From: a bacterium
GTDB taxonomy: Bacteria; Coprothermobacterota; Coprothermobacteria; Coprothermobacterales; JAADFF01
Length of the DNA stretch: 7,215 nt
NCBI GenBank assembly: GCA_027063755.1
Contig: JAMORD010000094.1
Coordinates: forward strand, 1-7,215
Reading direction: 5' to 3'
In this document: piece by piece, positions 1-5,626 of the stretch
Layout of the letters: every line of letters starts with the position of its first letter
How positions within the stretch are numbered: the stretch's first letter is position 1
Notes under the pieces: generated by a model
Seen by the model: only the letters and a program-made list of their open reading frames with translations
Databases searched by the model: none
Told to the model about the DNA's origin: nothing
Program-made: the position numbers and the translations under genes

Positions 1-2111
1 CCCTTAGCCATCTGCCTTGGAATACCACCAGGCCCAAGGGCTGTAATTCTTCTCTTATGTGTCAAAGATGCCAGTGGGTTTGTATCATCAAGCAGGTGAG
101 CAAGCTGGCCTTGGAAAAACAGTTTTAGTTGTTTCTGAAGTGGTCTATAAGAAAGGAAGCGAGAAGGCTTTGGAATAGCATCATCGGTGTAAGACAGCAT
201 GTTATCTCTGACAACCCTATTGACAAGAACCTTAAAGCCCTGTATAAGACTTGTATAAATAAGCTCACCGACAGCCCTAACTCTTCTATTACCCAAATGG
301 TCAATATCATCGGGCTCTTCTATACCTGCATAAAGCTTTAGAGGCATGGCAAACATCTCAACGAGGTCTTCTTCTGTAAGGTTTTCTTTTATCTCATGAC
401 CAAATCTACGGGCTATTCTATAAAGGGCTACCTCACCGAGATAGTTTCTCTGAGGATCAAACAAGAACCTTCTTACCCTCTCTTTGGCCTCTCTGGGATG
501 TGTCATTTCAGCAGTAGTTGTGATATTAAGGAGAGAATAGATAGAAATATATGCGGCATCACTGACAATCTTCTCCCATGGCACATCAAAATAGACATAG
601 TCCACTCTTCCACTTCTTATAACAAGCTCTTCAAAGCGTTTGACATCTTCTTCTTTAATTTCCCCTGCCTGCCAGACAACAGAAGAACCTATTTCAATCT
701 CTTCGTCTGTCTCTGCATTAATAACCTTGTCGCCGCATTTGGCGTATAGGGTATTATCAGCTGCATCAAAGAAATACTGGCATCCTTCTTCTATCATGGC
801 AGGATCAAGATCAAGTTTAATAAAGGCAAATACCTTATTACCGGCCTCATCGTATATACCATCTATAAGAATCTCGTAGACATTTTCATCGTCTTCATCG
901 CCCATCTCAAAGAGATATTCACCAGAGGCAGCATCTACAACTCCATCATCACAAACATACACAAACTTACCATCGGCAAATGCTGTAAAACATCCCTCTG
1001 GTGCTATAGGCACAGGCATACCAGGTGTGGAGCTAACAATAACATCTTTGGCAATCTTCCAACCTACTAAGTCTTTAGCTCTAATTTCCGTAAGATTATT
1101 TACAGGTACCTTGACAGTCATCTTAAACATGCCAGTCTTGATCTGTTCTGGCAGGATATGTTCCAAGAATTTTCTAAGAAGTCTCTCATCAAGCACAGTA
1201 CCTGCAGAGATAGCATAGTGAGAAGAGGCGACATCTGAAACAACCTCTGCACCATCAAGCAGTTTTACAAGTCTATCGTATATAGAAGGGATATTCCATA
1301 TCTCATGAATGTTATCTTGCTCCATATTGGTCTGAAGGATATGCTCAATGGTACCCTTCATTGCCGGATCATCAATGCCCTCCAGAGACTTCATAAGGCG
1401 CTCTTTTATAGAAAAATCGGATACATAGCCGAAAGCACGCATAAACAAGGAAACGGGAATATTCTTATACTTTCTGTCAAGTGTAATGGTAAATCTTGTG
1501 CGATTGGTATTACCCTGTTTTCTTTCCTTCAGTGAGACATCCACCCATGTACCTGTTTCTGGAATCAAACTAGCAAGCCACTCTCTTTCTCCTATCTGAA
1601 GGTATATACCGGGGCTTCTAATAATCTGGTTGACTATAACACGCTCAACACCGTTAACAATGAAAGTGGCTCTTTCAGTCATCCATGGAAGTGTTCCCAT
1701 ATTCACCCAATCTTCACGACTTTCACCTGTTTCCAAGTTGGTAATACGAGTTTTCAGTCTGATAGCCTTGGCGTAGTCTCTACCCTGATAACGACACTCT
1801 TCAGGGTCAAGCACTCGCTCTTCGCCGGCTATTTTCACCTTGATATCTTCAAAGGCAAAATCTATAAACTCAAGTCTCCACTTACCGTATTCAATAGGAG
1901 AAAATCTTTTAAGGAGTCTTTCAAACCAACCCCAGTGAATCTTGGGAATCTCATGTTCCTTGCCTTCGTTTTCTTCTCCCATTACTACCTTCTTGATAAA
2001 ATCATTAAAGGACTTACGCTGAATCTCAAGAAAGTCGGGATACTTCCAGTTGGGAACTTTCGTTATTTCTTTCTTCCCAATAAGTTCTTGCACCGTGACT
2101 CGTTTTGTCAT
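1..2111 (-). CDS. rpoB: RNA polymerase beta subunit, N-terminal part (3' end cut by window)
   Basis: This is the beta subunit of DNA-dependent RNA polymerase, which with beta' forms the catalytic core of transcription in the cytoplasm. 703 codons are visible, running off the left edge. Seen in the translation, numbered from ATG 2111: the N-terminal PDFLEIQRKSF (25-35), FIVNGVERVIVNQI then SPG (150-168), DDIDHLGNRRVR (about 602-612) and the rifampicin cluster I, TNPLASLTHKRRITALGPGG (677-696). These are classic RpoB landmarks, so identity is certain. E. coli DIDHLGNRR is near residue 445 but here it is near 604, so the lobe/domain-2 region is enlarged; residues about 373-476 contain a duplicated module. 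The start is ambiguous: ATG 2111 lies 11 nt from GGAGGGGTGAT, while the in-frame TTG at 2117 is better spaced; an in-frame TGA lies just upstream. The preceding gene is purD, not rplL. Confidence 0.97.
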   Translation of the reverse strand, partial: MTKRVTVQELIGKKEITKVPNWKYPDFLEIQRKSFNDFIKKVVMGEENEGKEHEIPKIHWGWFERLLKRFSPIEYGKWRLEFIDFAFEDIKVKIAGEERVLDPEECRYQGRDYAKAIRLKTRITNLETGESREDWVNMGTLPWMTERATFIVNGVERVIVNQIIRSPGIYLQIGEREWLASLIPETGTWVDVSLKERKQGNTNRTRFTITLDRKYKNIPVSLFMRAFGYVSDFSIKERLMKSLEGIDDPAMKGTIEHILQTNMEQDNIHEIWNIPSIYDRLVKLLDGAEVVSDVASSHYAISAGTVLDERLLRKFLEHILPEQIKTGMFKMTVKVPVNNLTEIRAKDLVGWKIAKDVIVSSTPGMPVPIAPEGCFTAFADGKFVYVCDDGVVDAASGEYLFEMGDEDDENVYEILIDGIYDEAGNKVFAFIKLDLDPAMIEEGCQYFFDAADNTLYAKCGDKVINAETDEEIEIGSSVVWQAGEIKEEDVKRFEELVIRSGRVDYVYFDVPWEKIVSDAAYISIYSLLNITTTAEMTHPREAKERVRRFLFDPQRNYLGEVALYRIARRFGHEIKENLTEEDLVEMFAMPLKLYAGIEEPDDIDHLGNRRVRAVGELIYTSLIQGFKVLVNRVVRDNMLSYTDDAIPKPSRFLSYRPLQKQLKLFFQGQLAHLLDDTNPLASLTHKRRITALGPGGIPRQMAK

Positions 2112-2122
2112 TTCCAAGCCCC

Positions 2123-2133
2123 ATCACCCCTCC
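2123..2133 (-). promoter_or_regulatory. Ribosome binding site of rpoB (affects start choice)
   Basis: The minus strand reads GGAGGGGTGAT, a near-complete match to the anti-Shine-Dalgarno partner. It ends 11 nt before ATG 2111 but only 5 nt before the in-frame TTG at 2115-2117. Measured from the GGAGG core the gaps are 17 and 11 nt. Other genes here use 7-11 nt, so the TTG start, adding two residues, is at least as likely as the ATG. Confidence 0.6.
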
Positions 2134-2136
2134 AAA

Positions 2137-2176
2137 GCAAAATATAAAAACAAACACATGGCACACCTACCATGCG
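2137..2176 (-). terminator. Hairpin plus U-rich tract in the purD-rpoB gap (terminator or leader attenuator)
   Basis: On the minus strand CGCATGG (2176-2170) pairs with CCATGTG (2161-2155), giving a 7-bp stem with one G-T wobble and an 8-nt loop. It is followed at once by the U-rich TTTGTTTTTATATTTT. This is the layout of a modest intrinsic terminator. It lies about 100 nt after the purD stop and before the rpoB ribosome site. It could end purD transcripts, attenuate rpoB transcripts starting at the upstream TATAAT, or stabilise the 5' end of transcripts starting at the downstream TATAAT. The stem is short, so strength is uncertain. Confidence 0.45.
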
Positions 2177-2183
2177 AAGGAAT

Positions 2184-2192
2184 ATTATATCA
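2184..2192 (-). promoter_or_regulatory. Extended -10 promoter element, proximal rpoB promoter (P2)
   Basis: The minus strand reads TGATATAAT, a perfect TATAAT with an upstream TG at the extended -10 position. I see no good -35 hexamer at 16-18 nt upstream, which is tolerated when the extended -10 is present. The predicted start is near 2177, about 65 nt before the rpoB start codon, immediately ahead of the leader hairpin. Confidence 0.55.
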
Positions 2193-2236
2193 CAAAACGA
2201 CCCAATTCATATAAACCATATGTACCCCCTACACGA

Positions 2237-2263
2237 AGTACTAATACAACAACATATTATACT
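2237..2263. repeat. Inverted repeat overlapping the distal -10 box
   Basis: On the plus strand AGTACTAATA (2237-2246) is the inverse of TATTATACT (2255-2263) apart from one extra C, with an 8-nt centre (CAACAACA). One arm contains the TATAAT of the distal promoter. It could be an operator or a transcript-start hairpin, or chance in AT-rich DNA. Confidence 0.35.
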
Positions 2264-2286
2264 GCAAATGAGCCTTTTTATAGCAA
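2256..2286 (-). promoter_or_regulatory. Candidate distal rpoB promoter (P1)
   Basis: On the minus strand a perfect TATAAT (2256-2261) is preceded by TTGCTA (2281-2286) with a 19-nt spacer, slightly longer than optimal. The -35 lies inside the last codons of purD. Transcripts would start near 2249 and have a leader of roughly 140 nt including the hairpin at 2155-2176. Confidence 0.45.
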
Positions 2287-3507
2287 AGTCTTGCCAATAT
2301 CACCACGATAAAACTTTCCTTCAAACACAACCTCCTTTGCCTTCTTATATGCTCTATTTATCGCCTCTTCATATGTATCTCCACTACCTACTACCACACA
2401 TGGACGCCAGCCCGATACAATCAATCTGCCCTCTTTCTCCCTAACATGGTCAAAGTATATACCATCGGTATTATTGGGGAGACCTATTACACTCTCTGTA
2501 TAGTGATACGGAGCCCCCTCAGATACAAGTGCTATGGCAACACTAACACCAGAAGGCTGTATTTTCTCTGGCAATCTACCAAATGCCGTGTCTTTAATCA
2601 TACGCACAAATCCATCGCTATCAAGTGGAACAATAGCTTCAGTCTCAGGATCCCCAAGCCTAACATTGTATTCCAGTACCCTTACACCATCTGGCGATGC
2701 CATAACCCCAAGATAGAGAAATCCTTCATATGCAAGCGATTCTTTCAACATGGCCTTCACTGTCCTACCAACAAGATCTTTTATTAGTTCAAACAGTTTA
2801 TCGTCTATACGAATAGGGGCCACTGCTCCCATACCACCTGTATTAGGTCCTCGGCCTCCGTCATACAATCGCTGATACTCCCATACCATAGGAAGAATGA
2901 CATAATCTCCCGAACTGATAAGCACCTGAACAGCATATTCTTCACCAGGAACAAACTGCTCTACAACCAATCCATCACTCCACATACCTTCAAATCCAGA
3001 TGTAATAACACGAGAACCAATATCCAGTGCTTCAGAAATTGTAGGTAATATAAATGACCCTTTTCCACCTTGGAGTGTAGGTATTTTTATAACATACGGA
3101 GGATCAAATTCTTTTAGAGCCCTTTCAAGCTGAGAAAGGGTATGGACTATACGAAAACGAGGTGTTGGAATATTATGTCTAACCATAAATTCCTTGGCAA
3201 ACACTTTATCTGCTTCAAGCATGGCAGACTTTGATGGCGCACCAATGACTTTTATACCTTCGTCTTTCAGCTTATCAACAACACCTAACACCATATACTC
3301 GGTAGGGCCAACAACAACAATATCTGGCTGAAACGACATAGTAGCATTAAAAAGACTATCCAATGTCTCATCTACATTTTTTATGGCAATACCACTTTTC
3401 TTCATTCCATCGTTACCGGGGATTACAAGCGTTTCAAACCCGCTATCTACAAATGCACGTGCTATGGCATGCTCTCTGGCTCCTGTTCCTAATATTGCTA
3501 TCCTCAT
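2278..3507 (-). CDS. purD: Phosphoribosylamine-glycine ligase (GAR synthetase)
   Basis: PurD catalyses the second step of de novo purine synthesis: phosphoribosylamine + glycine + ATP gives glycinamide ribonucleotide. It is a soluble cytoplasmic ATP-grasp enzyme. The 409-residue length is near the family norm. Visible marks are the N-terminal MRIAILGTGAREHAIA (1-16), VVVGPTEYMVLGVVDKL (64-80), ADKVFAKEFM (99-108), an ATP-grasp strand-loop YVIKIPTLQGGKGSF (138-152), RGPNTGGMGA (219-228) and the metal/ATP site LEYNVRLGDPETEAIVP (278-294), ending with a small C-terminal domain (320-409). The glycine-rich loop departs from the usual KADGLAAGKG, and YQR (211-213) sits where DHKR is common. From memory, the LEYNVRLGDPETE and DGGRGPNTGGMG stretches resemble Thermotoga PurD. 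ATG 3507 has an AAGGAGGG ribosome site 8 nt upstream. No other pur gene is visible. Confidence 0.95.
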   Translation of the reverse strand: MRIAILGTGAREHAIARAFVDSGFETLVIPGNDGMKKSGIAIKNVDETLDSLFNATMSFQPDIVVVGPTEYMVLGVVDKLKDEGIKVIGAPSKSAMLEADKVFAKEFMVRHNIPTPRFRIVHTLSQLERALKEFDPPYVIKIPTLQGGKGSFILPTISEALDIGSRVITSGFEGMWSDGLVVEQFVPGEEYAVQVLISSGDYVILPMVWEYQRLYDGGRGPNTGGMGAVAPIRIDDKLFELIKDLVGRTVKAMLKESLAYEGFLYLGVMASPDGVRVLEYNVRLGDPETEAIVPLDSDGFVRMIKDTAFGRLPEKIQPSGVSVAIALVSEGAPYHYTESVIGLPNNTDGIYFDHVREKEGRLIVSGWRPCVVVGSGDTYEEAINRAYKKAKEVVFEGKFYRGDIGKTLL

Positions 3508-3550
3508 ATTCTTATCCCTCCTTCATAGACACATATCATTTTACTTATCA

Positions 3551-3583
3551 AAAAGGAAAAAGAGAGCGGAGTACCCGCTCTCT
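3551..3583 (-). terminator. Intrinsic terminator of the histone/unknown-protein operon
   Basis: A perfect 9-bp inverted repeat, AGAGAGCGG (3561-3569) and CCGCTCTCT (3575-3583), has a 5-nt loop. In the minus direction it is followed by TTTTCCTTTTT. It lies about 20 nt past the stop codon of the 3604-4344 gene and before purD. This is a well-formed rho-independent terminator for leftward transcription. In the plus direction no U-run follows, so it is one-way. Confidence 0.85.
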
Positions 3584-3603
3584 ACTCTACGGAGGGATAG
3601 AAA

Positions 3604-4344
3604 TTATTTTAAAAGTGCAAGCACCTTATCTGCTTTTTCCGCAACATTCCTATCAAACAATGCCACCGTAGGCAACATCCATCTCATACGATATCTCATA
3701 TCACCGTCTTTATTCTCACCCAAGTATGCAAATTCTATGCGGCCAAAACCCACTTTCTTTTCCAGCTTGCGAGCTTCCCTAAGAAATCTCCTTGCCACAC
3801 CGGGCAGTTCATCAAATGTGTGAAGTTTGCCTTTCTGTCCTCTACTCTTTTCAAATGCCACTGTTATACCTACACTGTGAAAAGCATCAATAAGATGTGC
3901 CCACTTGTTTTTCTTAAAGAAAGCAAGCATCAAACTAGCCGCAGGAGTTCTCACAACCTCTATAATCTGAGGCTCTTCCAAATTATCGTCTTCTATCACC
4001 AGATTGACAACAAGATATGCCATGCCATGATACCCCTCAATGCGAGCCCACAGCTTAGCATTACCGGGAAGCTCCTCTACAACAGACTTTACCTCATAGT
4101 GAATGCCCTCTTCGTCTTCATATGTATCTCCCGGCTGTCTATTGTCAGATGTTGGTGCAGAAAAATATGTCATTTGACCACCTTTCATACCATAAAGCAG
4201 GTCAATACCCAGTCTTTTCAACAGCTTGACATTATATTCTCTTGCCTTTTCAGGCTGACCTACTGTCTCAAATACCAGTGTACCAAGGGCCATTTCTTCT
4301 TTCTCTGTAAGAACCTCAGGATCAACCCACACCCTATGTTTCAT
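3604..4344 (-). CDS. Conserved-looking protein of unknown function, histone-operon partner
   Basis: I do not recognise this 246-residue protein. It has no signal peptide, membrane helix or cysteine cluster, so it is probably soluble and cytoplasmic. The translation is rich in charged residues. A likely beta-rich middle (LWARIEGYHGMAYLVVNLVI, about 99-118) is followed by alternating helices and strands, including SVGITVAFEKSRGQKGK (about 157-173), a basic helix RRFLREARKLEKK (about 185-197), and a final RYRMRWMLP strand with a terminal helix. I see no known catalytic motif. The start chosen is ATG 4344, 7 nt after GGAGG; the ATG two codons earlier abuts the Shine-Dalgarno and is unlikely. Its ribosome site begins directly at the stop codon of the DUF1931 gene, with 12 nt between the genes, so the two are almost surely co-transcribed and probably translationally coupled. 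A terminator follows. A role linked to the histone is only inference from this pairing. Confidence 0.85.
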   Translation of the reverse strand: MKHRVWVDPEVLTEKEEMALGTLVFETVGQPEKAREYNVKLLKRLGIDLLYGMKGGQMTYFSAPTSDNRQPGDTYEDEEGIHYEVKSVVEELPGNAKLWARIEGYHGMAYLVVNLVIEDDNLEEPQIIEVVRTPAASLMLAFFKKNKWAHLIDAFHSVGITVAFEKSRGQKGKLHTFDELPGVARRFLREARKLEKKVGFGRIEFAYLGENKDGDMRYRMRWMLPTVALFDRNVAEKADKVLALLK

Positions 4345-4356
4345 AATCATCCCTCC

Positions 4357-4800
4357 TCATAGGATAAGGTCAATAGCAGACAAGGCCTTTTCTACTTCAG
4401 TAGCGGTAGGTTTGCGAGTATCTTCAGATATAGTCTTAATAACACGGCCAGATAAGAGAAGCAGTGTTCCCACAAGCTCTGGCAAGATTTCAACGACCTC
4501 CTTAGATAGGGGCACCCACTTACCAAGCTTAAGATAGGCAATAATAGGCTCAACATCAATCTCCTCTTCAATCTCATGAAACTTTTTCATATACTCCTTA
4601 ATGCCCTTTGTCAGAGGAATGTCATCAAGAACAACCTCTTCAGCCTTTCTTCTCTCGGCCTTTTCCATAGCAATGTCAAACATGTCCCTTAATACCCTTT
4701 CTGTGTGCTCAATAATCCTTTCTGCCTTGCTCTTATCAATATCAAGACCAACACCTCGGCGAAACAGAATCTGAAGTTTTTTGTAAGAAGCTACACCCAC
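4357..4800 (-). CDS. DUF1931 family histone-fold protein (two histone folds in one chain)
   Basis: The 147-residue product matches, from memory, the DUF1931 family typified by Aquifex Aq_328 and a Thermus homologue, whose structures show two histone-like helix-strand-helix units in one polypeptide. Shared landmarks are LFRRGVGLDIDKSK (12-25), a long helix (26-53), VVLDDIPLTKGIKEYMKKF (56-74), VEPIIAYL (83-90), LSKEVVEILPELVGTLLLLS (98-117) and the C-terminal helix ATEVEKALSAIDLIL (133-147). Length equals the family norm. Members are presumed cytoplasmic; DNA binding and cellular role are not firmly established, so chromatin function is inference. The start is GTG 4800, with AGGAG 9 nt upstream; the earlier ATG at the Shine-Dalgarno is in another frame. 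The TGA stop runs straight into the ribosome site of the next gene. It is the first gene of a two-gene operon, divergent from the methyltransferase. Confidence 0.88.
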   Translation of the reverse strand: MGVASYKKLQILFRRGVGLDIDKSKAERIIEHTERVLRDMFDIAMEKAERRKAEEVVLDDIPLTKGIKEYMKKFHEIEEEIDVEPIIAYLKLGKWVPLSKEVVEILPELVGTLLLLSGRVIKTISEDTRKPTATEVEKALSAIDLIL

Positions 4801-4872
4801 AAATATCCTCTCCTTTCATAATTTTATGTGCACTTTTCATGTACCATATTAGAAAAAAGGGTATTCAAGACT
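4801..4872. promoter_or_regulatory. Divergent intergenic region between histone operon and methyltransferase operon
   Basis: Only 72 bp separate the two divergent start codons, so both promoters must lie here or extend into the opposite genes. Candidate -10 boxes are TAAAAT on minus (4821-4826) and ATATTA on plus (4846-4851). Neither has a convincing -35 partner. A single controlling protein could affect both operons. The promoter calls are weak. Confidence 0.35.
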
Positions 4873-5622
4873 ATGAGAACAAATGCTATAAATTACTACA
4901 ACCAATTGGGAAATACCTACGATAAAGGATATAGTTCTTCCTATTGGCTTCTTGAACTGGCTGTCTCACTGACCCAGATTAAACAATATATATCCGGCGA
5001 AACGCTGCTTATTGATATTGGAGCAGGTACAGGCACATACACATATCATCTAAAGCACTTTGTAAAAGACATTAAGGCCATTGAACCTGCTCCCAACATG
5101 GCAAAGGAGTTTCGTAAGAAAAATCCAGACATTGACATTTATATTGCTCGGGCAGAAGAAATACCATTCCCAGATAATAGTTTTCATGTAGCCATAGCCA
5201 TGGGAGATGTGCTCAGCTATGTGGACAATCTGGAAATAGCTTTACAGGAAATACACCGTATTCTCAAACCTGAAGGTTATCTCATAGCATCTGTTGATAA
5301 CTTCCACTTCTTTATCAAAGATGTCTTGAAATACGGTCTGCCATCAGACATAAATAAGATTAAGAGTACAGGAAAAACGGTTATTGGCAATGCATCTTTG
5401 CATTTTGAAACACAAACCTTTCGGCATACAGAGATTCCCCAGATGGCAAATCAATTTGGCTTTATACATAAAGATATGATTTTCAAACTGGCAGCTTTTA
5501 CAGAAGACGATGATATTTCCGATATTAATTATGGTGTATCTATTGAATTTCAACTTAATCGTCAAGTGGAATATATAGGCAACGCACAACATATACAGTT
5601 TGTATGGCAAAAAAGAAGGTGA
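4873..5622 (+). CDS. Class I SAM-dependent methyltransferase (type 11 / UbiE-like)
   Basis: This 249-residue protein has the full class I Rossmann methyltransferase order: an N-terminal helical cap beginning YYNQLGNTYDKGY (8-20), motif I LLIDIGAGTGTY (45-56) for SAM binding, the acidic end of strand 2 IEPAPNM (70-76) for the ribose hydroxyls, AEEIPFPDNSFHVAIAMGDV (94-113) covering the adenine contact and motif post-II, and EIHRILKPEGYLIAS (126-140). The C-terminal part (about 145-249) is a substrate-specific cap that I cannot assign, so the methyl acceptor is unknown. It is probably cytoplasmic. An upstream in-frame GTG at 4828 lacks a ribosome site; ATG 4873 has AAAAAAGGG about 11 nt before it and begins where family similarity begins, so I prefer it. 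The next gene starts 4 nt after the stop, so they form an operon; a substrate link to the transporter is speculative. Confidence 0.88.
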   Translation: MRTNAINYYNQLGNTYDKGYSSSYWLLELAVSLTQIKQYISGETLLIDIGAGTGTYTYHLKHFVKDIKAIEPAPNMAKEFRKKNPDIDIYIARAEEIPFPDNSFHVAIAMGDVLSYVDNLEIALQEIHRILKPEGYLIASVDNFHFFIKDVLKYGLPSDINKIKSTGKTVIGNASLHFETQTFRHTEIPQMANQFGFIHKDMIFKLAAFTEDDDISDINYGVSIEFQLNRQVEYIGNAQHIQFVWQKRR

Positions 5623-5626
5623 TGAT

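Noticed and set aside
396-1535. Several plus-strand open frames of 60-120 codons (for example 396-749 and 1305-1535)
   Set aside because: They lie antisense to rpoB, whose frame is unmistakable, and their products show no family resemblance or ribosome sites.
3508-3560. Purine riboswitch upstream of purD
   Set aside because: The space between the terminator and the start codon is about 40-50 nt, and I see no three-way junction or conserved purine-aptamer loops.
3363-3823. Plus-strand open frames across the purD start and the terminator
   Set aside because: They span a terminator hairpin and the 5' end of purD on the opposite strand and have no sensible start context.
4345-4350. Upstream ATG two codons before the chosen start of the unknown protein
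   Set aside because: The GGAGGG ribosome site touches this ATG with no spacer, whereas the next ATG is correctly spaced.
3820-4362. A 180-codon plus-strand open frame
   Set aside because: It is antisense to the unknown 3604-4344 gene, which has a good ribosome site and operon context. The translation is rich in Cys, His and Ser in the manner of shadow frames.
4828-4872. In-frame GTG start giving the methyltransferase 15 extra residues
   Set aside because: No Shine-Dalgarno precedes it, the extra residues do not look like the family, and it would shrink the divergent promoter region to 27 bp.
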